The position numbers were made by a program, and so were the translations under genes. Shown piece after piece: positions 12,835-19,649 of a stretch of 23,658 bases of DNA. The notes under the pieces were generated by a model. That model had not been told where the DNA came from. It did no database searches and saw only the letters and a list, made by a program, of their open reading frames with translations. The number at the start of each line of letters is the position of its first letter. Within the stretch, counting starts at the first letter, position 1. The DNA comes from Oscillospiraceae bacterium (GTDB lineage Bacteria > Bacillota_A > Clostridia > Oscillospirales > Oscillospiraceae). Location of the stretch: positions 1-23,658 of the forward strand of contig JAFXAV010000004.1 of NCBI GenBank assembly GCA_017516785.1, in the 5' to 3' direction.

Positions 12835-14205
12835 ATGAAAAAGCTGATCGCTCTGCTGCTGGCTCTGGTCATGGTTCTGGGCCTGTGCGCCTGCTCCGTC
12901 TCCCAGGAGCCCGCTCCCACTGACGCTCCCAAGGCACCCGAAGCTGAAGCTCCTGAAGCAACTGATGCTCCCGAGGCTGAAGCTCCCGCTGCTGACACCG
13001 AGATCGCTCTGTGGACCTACCCCATCGGCGGCTGGGGCAACCAGGACACCGTCAACACCCTGATTGCCAACTTTGAGGCTGCTAACCCCGGCATCAAGGT
13101 CACCGTTGAGTATCTGGACTACCAGAACGGTGACGACAAGGTCAACACCGCTATCGAAGGCGGCGCTGCTCCCGACCTGATCATGGAAGGTCCCGAGCGT
13201 CTGGTCGCCAACTGGGGCGCCAAGGGTCTGATGGTCGACCTGTCCGACCTGATCGACGACACCGACGTCGCTGAACTGAACCCTGCTGCCTATGCTGCCT
13301 GCGTTACCGCTGACGGCAAGACCTACGAGTACCCCCTGGTCATGACTGCTCACTGCATGGCCATCAACAAGACCGTCTTCGAGGCTGCCGGTGCTATGCA
13401 GTACCTGAACGCCGAGACCCACACCTGGAACTCCGTCGAGGATTTCTGGAAGGCTGTTGACGCTGTTTACGCACACACTGGTTCCCAGGTTGGCTCCGTC
13501 TTCTGCGGCGGCCAGGGTGGCGACCAGGGTACCCGCGCTCTGGTTAACAACCTGAACGGCGGCACCTTCACCAATGCCGAGCACACCGCTTACACCTGGG
13601 ATTCCGCTGAGAACATCGCTGCTCTGGAAGCACTGGCTGCTTCTGACGCTATCGAGTTCGACGCCGGTATCGTTGGCGGCGACGAAATCGCTCTGTTCTA
13701 CCAGGGCCAGATCAACATGGCTTTCTGCTGGAACATTGCTCAGCAGCTGAACCCCAACACCGCTGACACTGGCGCTGGCCTGACCGTCACCGGTGATGAG
13801 ATCCTGTTCATGGCATTCCCCTCTGACACCGTTCCTCAGCTGTGCGGCGGTATCTGGGGCTTCGGTATCTTCGACAACGGCGATGCTGCCAAGATCGAAG
13901 CTTCCAAGGCTTTCATCAAGTACATGTGCGACTCCGCTGCTACCGCTGACGCTGTTAAGGCTGCCAACTACTTCGCAGTCCGTAACACCGCTGAGGGTGC
14001 TGACCTGTCTACCATCTGGGCTGACAACGCCATCATGAACGAGTACAACGTCCTGATGCCCATGCTGGGTGACTACTACCAGGTCACCACCGGTTGGGCT
14101 GAGGCTCGTACCGCATGGTGGAACATGCTGCAGGCTGTCGGCGCTGGCGAAGATGTCGCTACCGCTGTTGCTACCTGGGCTGCCACTGCTAACGGCCAGG
14201 GCTAA
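12835..14205 (+). CDS. Sugar ABC transporter solute-binding lipoprotein, probably for sialic acid
   Basis: 456 residues. The signal MKKLIALLLALVMVLGLCAC is a lipoprotein leader (Cys20). A Pro/Ala/Glu-rich repeat linker covers about 22-55. The rest is a family 1 extracellular solute-binding protein: ALWTYPIGGWGNQD, FEAANPGIKVTVEYLDY, a hinge GGAAPDLIMEGPE, and the end region ATWAATANGQG. Codon use is very strongly biased (nearly all CTG, GCT, AAC, GAC, ACC), more than in its neighbours, fitting very high expression. It is first in an operon with two permeases and a NanA-like lyase, which is the reason for proposing N-acetylneuraminate as ligand. AGGAGG lies 7 bases before the ATG. Confidence 0.85.
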   Translation: MKKLIALLLALVMVLGLCACSVSQEPAPTDAPKAPEAEAPEATDAPEAEAPAADTEIALWTYPIGGWGNQDTVNTLIANFEAANPGIKVTVEYLDYQNGDDKVNTAIEGGAAPDLIMEGPERLVANWGAKGLMVDLSDLIDDTDVAELNPAAYAACVTADGKTYEYPLVMTAHCMAINKTVFEAAGAMQYLNAETHTWNSVEDFWKAVDAVYAHTGSQVGSVFCGGQGGDQGTRALVNNLNGGTFTNAEHTAYTWDSAENIAALEALAASDAIEFDAGIVGGDEIALFYQGQINMAFCWNIAQQLNPNTADTGAGLTVTGDEILFMAFPSDTVPQLCGGIWGFGIFDNGDAAKIEASKAFIKYMCDSAATADAVKAANYFAVRNTAEGADLSTIWADNAIMNEYNVLMPMLGDYYQVTTGWAEARTAWWNMLQAVGAGEDVATAVATWAATANGQG

Positions 14206-14237
14206 TCTGACCTGACTAAAAGCAAATAAGACCTGAA

Positions 14238-14270
14238 AAATGCCCCTCCCTCTTCAGGGGAGGGGCATTT
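14238..14270 (+). promoter_or_regulatory. Intercistronic stem-loop between binding protein and permease genes
   Basis: A perfect 13-bp stem (AAATGCCCCTCCC with its complement) encloses a 7-nt loop. No T-run follows, so it should not terminate fully; it more likely protects the 3' end of the binding protein mRNA, as in maltose-type operons. Confidence 0.7.
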
Positions 14271-14343
14271 ACATACATTCCCGGGGAAACCGGATTCTTT
14301 TTTCCCGGCGATGCATTCCGCTGATAACGAGAGGAGGATTTCC

Positions 14344-15255
14344 TTGGCAAACAAGAAAGTAACTGTCAGCAAGCGGACCCGGCGCCTGGTGCTGCAGGAG
14401 AATGTGGCTGCATATCTGTTCCTGCTGCCGTTCCTGGTCTTCTTCGTTGCATTCGTTCTGTACCCCATGTTCATGTGCGTCTTTACCAGTTTCTTTGACG
14501 CAAACATGGGCGTCGACGAAGACGTGTTCATCGGCTTCGGCAACTACAATGAGCTGTTCCATGATCCCATCTTCTGGACCGGTCTGTGGAACACCCTGAT
14601 CATTGTGTTCGTTTCCGTGCCTATTACCTGTGCATTCTCCCTGTGGGTTGCCTCCGCCATCTCCAAGATGCCCGTGGCTGCCACTTCCGCTTTCCGCTGC
14701 ATCTTCTATCTGCCCGTGGTCACCGGCTCCGTCGCCGTTACCGTCGTGTGGAAGTGGATGTTCAACAAGTTCTACGGCATTATCAACGCCCTGGGTACCA
14801 GCGCCGGCCTGCTGGAAAAGAATATTGACTGGCTGGGCGACGAGAAGTATGCCCTGGCCTGCATCATTCTGATCCTGCTGACCACCTCCGTGGGCCAGCC
14901 CATCGTCCTGTACGTTTCCGCTCTGGACAACGTCGACAAGTCTCTGGTGGAAGCTGCCGAAGTGGACGGCGCCACCTCTAACCAGGCATTCTGGAGGATC
15001 AAGTGGCCCCAGATGATGCCCACCACCCTGTACATTCTGGTCATCACCACCATCAACTCCTTCCAGTGCTTCGCACTGATTCAGCTGCTGACCTCCGGTG
15101 GTCCCAACAACTCCACCATGACCATCATGTACTACATCTACTATAACGCCTTCAAGCTCTACCGCTACGGTTACGGCAGCGCCATGGGCGTTATCCTGGC
15201 GATCATCATCGCCATCCTGTCTGCCCTGCAGTTCTGGGCCGGCAAGGAAAAGTAA
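14344..15255 (+). CDS. Sugar ABC transporter permease (MalF-like)
   Basis: 303 residues from a TTG start at 14344, chosen because AGGAGG lies 6 bases before it; an ATG at 14311 is in frame but has no ribosome binding site. Six membrane helices are visible, the first at about residues 25-47. The coupling motif EAAEVDGATSNQAFWRIKWP near residue 200 is the EAA loop that contacts the ATPase. The N-terminus is basic (KRTRR). It forms a heterodimer with the next gene product (inference from family). No ATPase gene is in the operon, so a shared MsmX-type ATPase is likely. Confidence 0.9.
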   Translation: MANKKVTVSKRTRRLVLQENVAAYLFLLPFLVFFVAFVLYPMFMCVFTSFFDANMGVDEDVFIGFGNYNELFHDPIFWTGLWNTLIIVFVSVPITCAFSLWVASAISKMPVAATSAFRCIFYLPVVTGSVAVTVVWKWMFNKFYGIINALGTSAGLLEKNIDWLGDEKYALACIILILLTTSVGQPIVLYVSALDNVDKSLVEAAEVDGATSNQAFWRIKWPQMMPTTLYILVITTINSFQCFALIQLLTSGGPNNSTMTIMYYIYYNAFKLYRYGYGSAMGVILAIIIAILSALQFWAGKEK

Positions 15256-15270
15256 AGGAGGGATGAGAAT

Positions 15271-16188
15271 ATGAGTAAGCAGACTCGTCTGGATCCTGCC
15301 CAGCGCAGAGAAAAGATCTTTTCCGTCGTGACCTTTATTCTGGTCACCTTCATTGCCATTCTGTTCGCATTCCCCCTGTACTGGATCATCACCGGCGCCT
15401 TCAAGTCCGGTGCTGACATCAACAACACTAAGGAAATTGTCTGGTGGCCCTCCGAGTTTGTGATGAACAACTTCAACAAGCTGATGGACAAGCGCTCCGC
15501 GCCCCTGTTCGACATCAAGGCTTTCGGCTACATCATCGAAGGTCCCACCGTTCCCGCCGCGATTCGCTGGCTGATCAACTCTGTCTTCATGAGCGTCGCC
15601 GCCATGCTGCTGACCTGCATCACTTCCGCCATGGCAGGTTACTCCCTGGCCAAGAAGCGTTTCTACGGCAAGACCATTCTGTTCAGCCTGATCGTCTGCG
15701 CCATGGCCCTGCCCAAGCAGGTCATCCTGATCCCCCTGCTGCGTGAAATGAATGCCCTGGGCATTTACAACACCGCATGGGCTGTCATCTTCCCCGTGGT
15801 CGGCTGGCCCTTCGGCGTGTTCCTGCTGAAGCAGTTCGCAGAAGGCATCCCCACCGAAATGGTGGAAGCCTGCCGCATTGACGGCGCATCCGAGTGGCGC
15901 ACCTTCACCGATGTCATGTTCCCCATGATCAAGCCCGGTGTCGGCGCCTGCGCCATCTTCACCTTCATCAACTCCTGGAACGATTACTTCATGCAGCTGG
16001 TCATGCTGGCTTCCAACAAGACCTACACCGTGTCTCTGGGTATCGCCACCTTGCAGGGCGAGTCCTCCACCGACTACGGTCTGCTGATGGCCGGCGCCGC
16101 TCTGGCATCCGTGCCCATCATCATTGTGTTCCTGATCTTCCAGAAGTACTTCACCAAGGGCATCACCATGGGTGCCGTTAAGGGCTAA
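15271..16188 (+). CDS. Sugar ABC transporter permease (MalG-like)
   Basis: 305 residues with six predicted membrane helices; the first, about residues 17-40, ends FPLYWIITGAFKSG, the typical start of MalG-type permeases. The EAA loop is EACRIDGASEWRTFTDVMFP, followed by KPG. The C-terminus QKYFTKGITMGAVKG is the classic end of this subfamily, where the last helix and tail contact the ATPase. It is 15 bp after its partner permease with AAAGGAGGG before the ATG. A short inverted repeat AGCGGC / GCCGCT follows the stop without a T-run, so transcription continues into nanA. Confidence 0.92.
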   Translation: MSKQTRLDPAQRREKIFSVVTFILVTFIAILFAFPLYWIITGAFKSGADINNTKEIVWWPSEFVMNNFNKLMDKRSAPLFDIKAFGYIIEGPTVPAAIRWLINSVFMSVAAMLLTCITSAMAGYSLAKKRFYGKTILFSLIVCAMALPKQVILIPLLREMNALGIYNTAWAVIFPVVGWPFGVFLLKQFAEGIPTEMVEACRIDGASEWRTFTDVMFPMIKPGVGACAIFTFINSWNDYFMQLVMLASNKTYTVSLGIATLQGESSTDYGLLMAGAALASVPIIIVFLIFQKYFTKGITMGAVKG

Positions 16189-16280
16189 GCGGCGAGTCGC
16201 CGCTGACAATGCGTGCCCGGTGCGGAAATGGGAAAACAATTCGGCACTGGTCACAGATATCAAAATAAGGAGATTTCACT

Positions 16281-17189
16281 ATGGTTGATATCAAGAAATA
16301 TGAAGGCATCATTCCCGCTTTCTATGCCTGCTATGATGCAAAGGGTGCCATCTCCATCGAGGGCACCAAGGCTCTGACCCGCTACTATGTGGAAAAGGGC
16401 GTCAAGGGTCTGTACGTTGGCGGCAGCTCCGGCGAGTGCATCTATCAGAGCAAGGAAGAGCGCAAGGCTGTCCTGGAAGCCGTTATGGAAGAGGCCAAGG
16501 GCAAGCTGACCATCATCGCTCACATCGCCTGCAACAACACTGCCGACTCCCAGGAGCTGGCAGCCCACGCAGAAAGCTTGGGCGTTGACGCCATTGCCGC
16601 CATTCCTCCCATCTACTTCAAGCTGCCTCCCCACGCCATCGCCAAGTACTGGAATGACATGAGCGCAGCCGCTCCCAACACCGATTTCATCATCTACAAC
16701 ATTCCCCAGCTGGCCGGCGTCGCACTGAGCGTGCCTCTGCTGCAGGAGATGCTGAAGAACCCCCGGGTCATCGGTGTCAAGAATTCCTCCATGCCCACTC
16801 AGGATATCCAGATGTGGCGTGATGAGGGCGCCATCGTCTTCAACGGTCCCGACGAGCAGCTGATTTCCGGCATGGTCATGGGCGCTACCGGTGGCATCGG
16901 CGGCACCTACGGCGCAATGCCCGAGCTGTACATCGAGCTGTTCCGCTGCGTCAAGGCCGGTGAGCTTGCAAAGGCTCTGGAAATCCAGAACGAGTGCTGC
17001 CGCATCATCTACAAGATGTGCTCCACCCACGGCAACATGTATGGCGTCATCAAGGAAATCCTGCGCATCAACGGCGGCCCCGACTGCGGCTCCGTCCGTC
17101 TGCCTCTGGCTGAGCTGATCGAAAGCGATCTGCCCACCTGCCAGGAGTGCGCCAAGATGATCCGCGAGGCCATCGCAAAGTACTGCTAA
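16281..17189 (+). CDS. nanA: N-acetylneuraminate lyase
   Basis: A 302-residue class I aldolase of the DHDPS/NAL family that splits N-acetylneuraminate into N-acetylmannosamine and pyruvate. Evidence for NAL rather than DHDPS: GLYVGGSSGE at residues 43-52 (NAL has GGSTGE), the following IYQSKEERKAVLE and EEAKGKLTIIAH, YNIPQLAGV with catalytic Tyr139, the Schiff-base Lys167 in IGVKNSS, and FNGPDEQLISGMVMGATGGIGGTYG. These align closely with E. coli NanA. It is last in the transporter operon and is followed by a strong terminator. nanE and nanK are not here, so later steps are coded elsewhere. AAGGAG lies 8 bases before the ATG. Confidence 0.88.
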   Translation: MVDIKKYEGIIPAFYACYDAKGAISIEGTKALTRYYVEKGVKGLYVGGSSGECIYQSKEERKAVLEAVMEEAKGKLTIIAHIACNNTADSQELAAHAESLGVDAIAAIPPIYFKLPPHAIAKYWNDMSAAAPNTDFIIYNIPQLAGVALSVPLLQEMLKNPRVIGVKNSSMPTQDIQMWRDEGAIVFNGPDEQLISGMVMGATGGIGGTYGAMPELYIELFRCVKAGELAKALEIQNECCRIIYKMCSTHGNMYGVIKEILRINGGPDCGSVRLPLAELIESDLPTCQECAKMIREAIAKYC

Positions 17190-17202
17190 ACTCCAATTAA
17201 TG

Positions 17203-17239
17203 AACCGGGAGAGGGAAACCTCTCCCGGTTTTTCTTTTT
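17203..17239 (+). terminator. Terminator of the nan-type operon
   Basis: A perfect 12-bp stem AACCGGGAGAGG / CCTCTCCCGGTT with a GAAA loop is followed by TTTCTTTTT, 13 bp after the nanA stop. Confidence 0.95.
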
Positions 17240-17313
17240 GGTGATATTATCACGGAAAAGCCGCCCCTTTCTGGGTATACTGTAGAAAAACAGAAGAGAA
17301 AGGAGCGAGCCAT

Positions 17314-17637
17314 ATGGCAGCTATCAATATCAATAAGGAACAATTCAACCACCTGATTGAGCAGAACAAACCGCTGCTGGTGGATTACTGGGCACCCTGG
17401 TGCGGCTACTGCCGCCGGATCGGCCCCGCTTATGACAAGATCGCCGCCCAGTACGCAAATGACCTGGAAGTGGTGAAGGTCAACATCGATGAGGAGCCGT
17501 TGCTGGCCCATTCCGAGCAGATCGAGGTGATCCCCACCCTGGTGCTCTACCATGGCGGTAAGGCCATCGGTTCCATCGTGGCCCCGGAATCCAAGGCTAT
17601 GATCGACGACTTTATCCGGGAGTCCATGGAAAGCTAA
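17314..17637 (+). CDS. trxA: Thioredoxin with CGYC active site
   Basis: A 107-residue single-domain thioredoxin. The active site is WAPWCGYC with Cys30 and Cys33; most thioredoxins have CGPC, so the Pro to Tyr change may raise the redox potential. The cis-Pro loop VIPTLVLY near residues 72-79 and VDYWAPW are intact. No signal peptide is present. A -10-like TATACT lies at 17276-17281 with a poor -35. AAAGGAG precedes the ATG. The gene is followed 27 bp later by a rubredoxin gene with the same orientation, so the two probably form a small redox unit. It could also serve as a dedicated reductant for a peroxide-detoxifying system. Confidence 0.9.
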   Translation: MAAININKEQFNHLIEQNKPLLVDYWAPWCGYCRRIGPAYDKIAAQYANDLEVVKVNIDEEPLLAHSEQIEVIPTLVLYHGGKAIGSIVAPESKAMIDDFIRESMES

Positions 17638-17664
17638 AATAACAACTGAAAGGAGAAATCTTTT

Positions 17665-17820
17665 ATGAAATACATTTGCGATGTCTGCGGCTGGGAATAC
17701 GACGAGGAACTGGGCTACCCCGAGGGCGGTATTGAACCCGGTACGAAATGGGAAGACGTTCCCGAAGATTTCGAGTGCCCCCTGTGCATGGTCGGTAAAG
17801 ACATGTTTGTAGAAGGCTAA
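17665..17820 (+). CDS. Rubredoxin
   Basis: A 51-residue protein with two metal-binding knuckles: Cys5 and Cys8 in [11 protein letters not shown], and Cys38 and Cys41 in [13 protein letters not shown]. The middle has the [16 protein letters not shown] segment typical of rubredoxins. One iron bound by four cysteines carries single electrons, usually to rubrerythrin, desulfoferrodoxin or flavoprotein oxygen reductases in anaerobes. The end [10 protein letters not shown] departs from the common GVGKDQFEE but keeps its shape. AAAGGAG lies 9 bases before the ATG. It is probably co-transcribed with the thioredoxin gene upstream and ends at a strong terminator. Confidence 0.93.
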   Translation: MKYICDVCGWEYDEELGYPEGGIEPGTKWEDVPEDFECPLCMVGKDMFVEG

Positions 17821-17824
17821 AAAA

Positions 17825-17854
17825 ATATCCCCGGTACGCAAAGTACCGGGGATT
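17825..17854. terminator. Bidirectional terminator between rubredoxin and GH13 genes
   Basis: A perfect 11-bp stem ATCCCCGGTAC / GTACCGGGGAT with loop GCAAA lies between the convergent genes. On the minus strand a run of Ts follows (AAAAAAATA on the plus strand before it). Confidence 0.88.
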
Positions 17855-17859
17855 TATCC

Positions 17860-19509
17860 TTATTTCCACAGATACACTCTGCATTCGTATGGCTGCAGAG
17901 TGTGCTTTTTGATCTGGCGGTAATTGTGGAGGATCAGCTCCGCGGCGGGGAGGTAGAAATCCCGGGGAGCGAAGAAATGGGTGGGTTTGTCCGAGAAGGA
18001 GCAGACCACCAGAATCTTCTGCCGGTTGTCCTGACGGGAGTAGATGTAGTGCTTGCCGGATAGCTTCCGGTATTCCTTATATTTACCGTAACGGACACAG
18101 GACAGGCTCTTTCGCAGTTCGATGGCCTTGCGGTAGAAATTCAGGATGGAGTCCGGATCCTCTTCCTGTTCGGCAACATTGATCTTCTCATAGTTCTGAT
18201 TTACATAAAACCAGGGCTGGCCGGCGGTGAAGCCGGCGTTTTCGCTTTCGTCCCACTGCATGGGAGTCCGGGCAGAATCCCGGGAGGAGCGCCACAACCG
18301 CTTCAGCCGCTGATCTTCCGTCTTGTCCAGGGCGCTGTGCTCATAGTTCCAGCGGGTCTGAACGTCTTCGTACATAAAGGCGGCTTCCGGCTTCCAGTTC
18401 AGCATGCCGATTTCCTGTCCCTGATAGACAAAAGGGGTACCCTGCTGGAAGAGATAGCTGACAGCCAGGGTTTTGCCGCTTTCCCGCCAGAATTTCTCAC
18501 TGCCGTAGCGGGAGATGATCCGGGGATGGTCGTGGTTTTCCAGGTAAAGCACGTTCCATGCCTTGCCGGCCATGTTCTTCTGCCAGTCGGAGAAGGCCCG
18601 CTTCATCCGGCGGAGGCTGAATTTGGTGGGGATCCAGTCGGTGAAGAGGCAGTCGGCGCACATGCACTGGAACTGGATCATCATGTCGATTTGGCCCTTA
18701 TCCTCTTCGATGTAGCTGAGGGCCTGCTTGGGCCACACGAGAGGTGCTTCCGCCAGAGTGAAGCAGTCATAGTGGTCCAGTACATCCCGCTTGAATTCTG
18801 CCAGGTATTCGTGAATTCTGGGGCCGTGGTTATAGTGGGGCATGCCCTTGTAGATGGGGAAGAGGTGATCATCCGGCAGGTGAGGCTTTTTGGAGATGTA
18901 GGTGATGACGTCCTCCCGGAAGCCGTCCACGCCCATTTCAAGCCAGAAGCGCATGATCTTCTTGACTTCCTCACGGACCAGAGAGCTATCCATGTTCAGA
19001 TCCGGCTGCTTCACGGCGAAAAGGTGCAGATAATATTCGCCCCGGACTTCGTCATAAGTCCAGGCACCGCCTTCAAAATTGGAGTCCCAGTTGTTGGGGG
19101 GGCTGCCGTCGGGTTTGCCGGGACGCCAGATGTAGTAGTCATTGTAGGGTGCGATCTTCCGGCGGCTTTTCTGGAACCATTCGTGCTCGTCGCTGGTGTG
19201 ATTCACCACCAGATCCATGACCACCTTCATGCCCCGCTGATGGGCGCCCTCCAGAACCTTTTTGAAGGCCTCCATGCCGCCGAATTCGGGAGCAATGTCC
19301 ATATAGTCGGAGATGTCGTAGCCGCAGTCCGCGCCGGGGGAGGGATAGATGGGGGAGAACCAGATGCCGTCGCAGCCGAGGGATTTGATGTAGTCCAGCT
19401 TTTCATAGACACCCCAGAGGTCGCCCATGCCGTCGCCGTTGCCGTCCTTAAAGCTCCGGGGCCAGATCTGGTAGAATACCTTGTCCTTATACCAGCGTTC
19501 GCGCTCCAT
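17860..19509 (-). CDS. GH13 alpha-glucosidase (oligo-1,6-glucosidase type)
   Basis: A 549-residue cytoplasmic GH13 enzyme of the oligo-1,6-glucosidase/alpha-glucosidase group. The four GH13 blocks are DLVVNH (99-104), GFREDV with nucleophile Asp200, TLAEAP with acid/base Glu254, and ENHDHPR with transition-state Asp327. KQPDLNMDSSLVREEV near 167-182 is characteristic of this subgroup. The residue before the nucleophile is Glu199, where Met or Ile is usual, a small oddity close to the active site. It hydrolyses alpha-1,6 or alpha-1,4 glucosides, or sucrose released from raffinose-type sugars. It is divergent from the GH36/GPH operon, which fits one alpha-galactoside system. GGAG lies before the ATG. 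Confidence 0.9.
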   Translation of the reverse strand: MERERWYKDKVFYQIWPRSFKDGNGDGMGDLWGVYEKLDYIKSLGCDGIWFSPIYPSPGADCGYDISDYMDIAPEFGGMEAFKKVLEGAHQRGMKVVMDLVVNHTSDEHEWFQKSRRKIAPYNDYYIWRPGKPDGSPPNNWDSNFEGGAWTYDEVRGEYYLHLFAVKQPDLNMDSSLVREEVKKIMRFWLEMGVDGFREDVITYISKKPHLPDDHLFPIYKGMPHYNHGPRIHEYLAEFKRDVLDHYDCFTLAEAPLVWPKQALSYIEEDKGQIDMMIQFQCMCADCLFTDWIPTKFSLRRMKRAFSDWQKNMAGKAWNVLYLENHDHPRIISRYGSEKFWRESGKTLAVSYLFQQGTPFVYQGQEIGMLNWKPEAAFMYEDVQTRWNYEHSALDKTEDQRLKRLWRSSRDSARTPMQWDESENAGFTAGQPWFYVNQNYEKINVAEQEEDPDSILNFYRKAIELRKSLSCVRYGKYKEYRKLSGKHYIYSRQDNRQKILVVCSFSDKPTHFFAPRDFYLPAAELILHNYRQIKKHTLQPYECRVYLWK

Positions 19510-19558
19510 AAGATCACTCCATTCGTCAAAAATTGACCATATCTTAGTTCTTTTGTCT

Positions 19559-19567
19559 ATTCTAGCA
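19559..19567 (-). promoter_or_regulatory. Extended -10 promoter of the GH13 gene
   Basis: On the minus strand TGCTAGAAT forms a TG-extended -10 box about 50 bp before the start codon. No good -35 is visible at 17 bp. Confidence 0.45.
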
Positions 19568-19598
19568 TATACTTTTCATTTCGTCATCAAAAATCTCG

Positions 19599-19627
19599 TT
19601 GACAGGCAAAAATAACCCAGATACAAT
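19599..19627 (+). promoter_or_regulatory. Promoter of the GH36-GPH operon
   Basis: A perfect TTGACA and TACAAT are separated by 17 bp. Start near 19634 gives a leader of only about 16 bases. The TTG of the -35 box is the apparent start of the longest reading frame, which is therefore not the true start. Confidence 0.85.
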
Positions 19628-19649
19628 AATCAAAAGGGGTGAATTATCC

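Noticed and set aside
14238..14270. Terminator after the solute-binding protein gene
   Set aside because: No T-run follows the stem, and the permease genes follow without a clear new promoter.
14311..14343. ATG start of the MalF-like permease
   Set aside because: No ribosome binding site before it; the TTG at 14344 has AGGAGG at the proper distance.
16281..17189. Dihydrodipicolinate synthase
   Set aside because: The substrate loop GGSSGE and the overall match to NanA, plus the sugar transporter context, favour N-acetylneuraminate lyase.
19599..19649. Longer start of the alpha-galactosidase
   Set aside because: The TTG is part of a consensus -35 box, so this part cannot be in the transcript.
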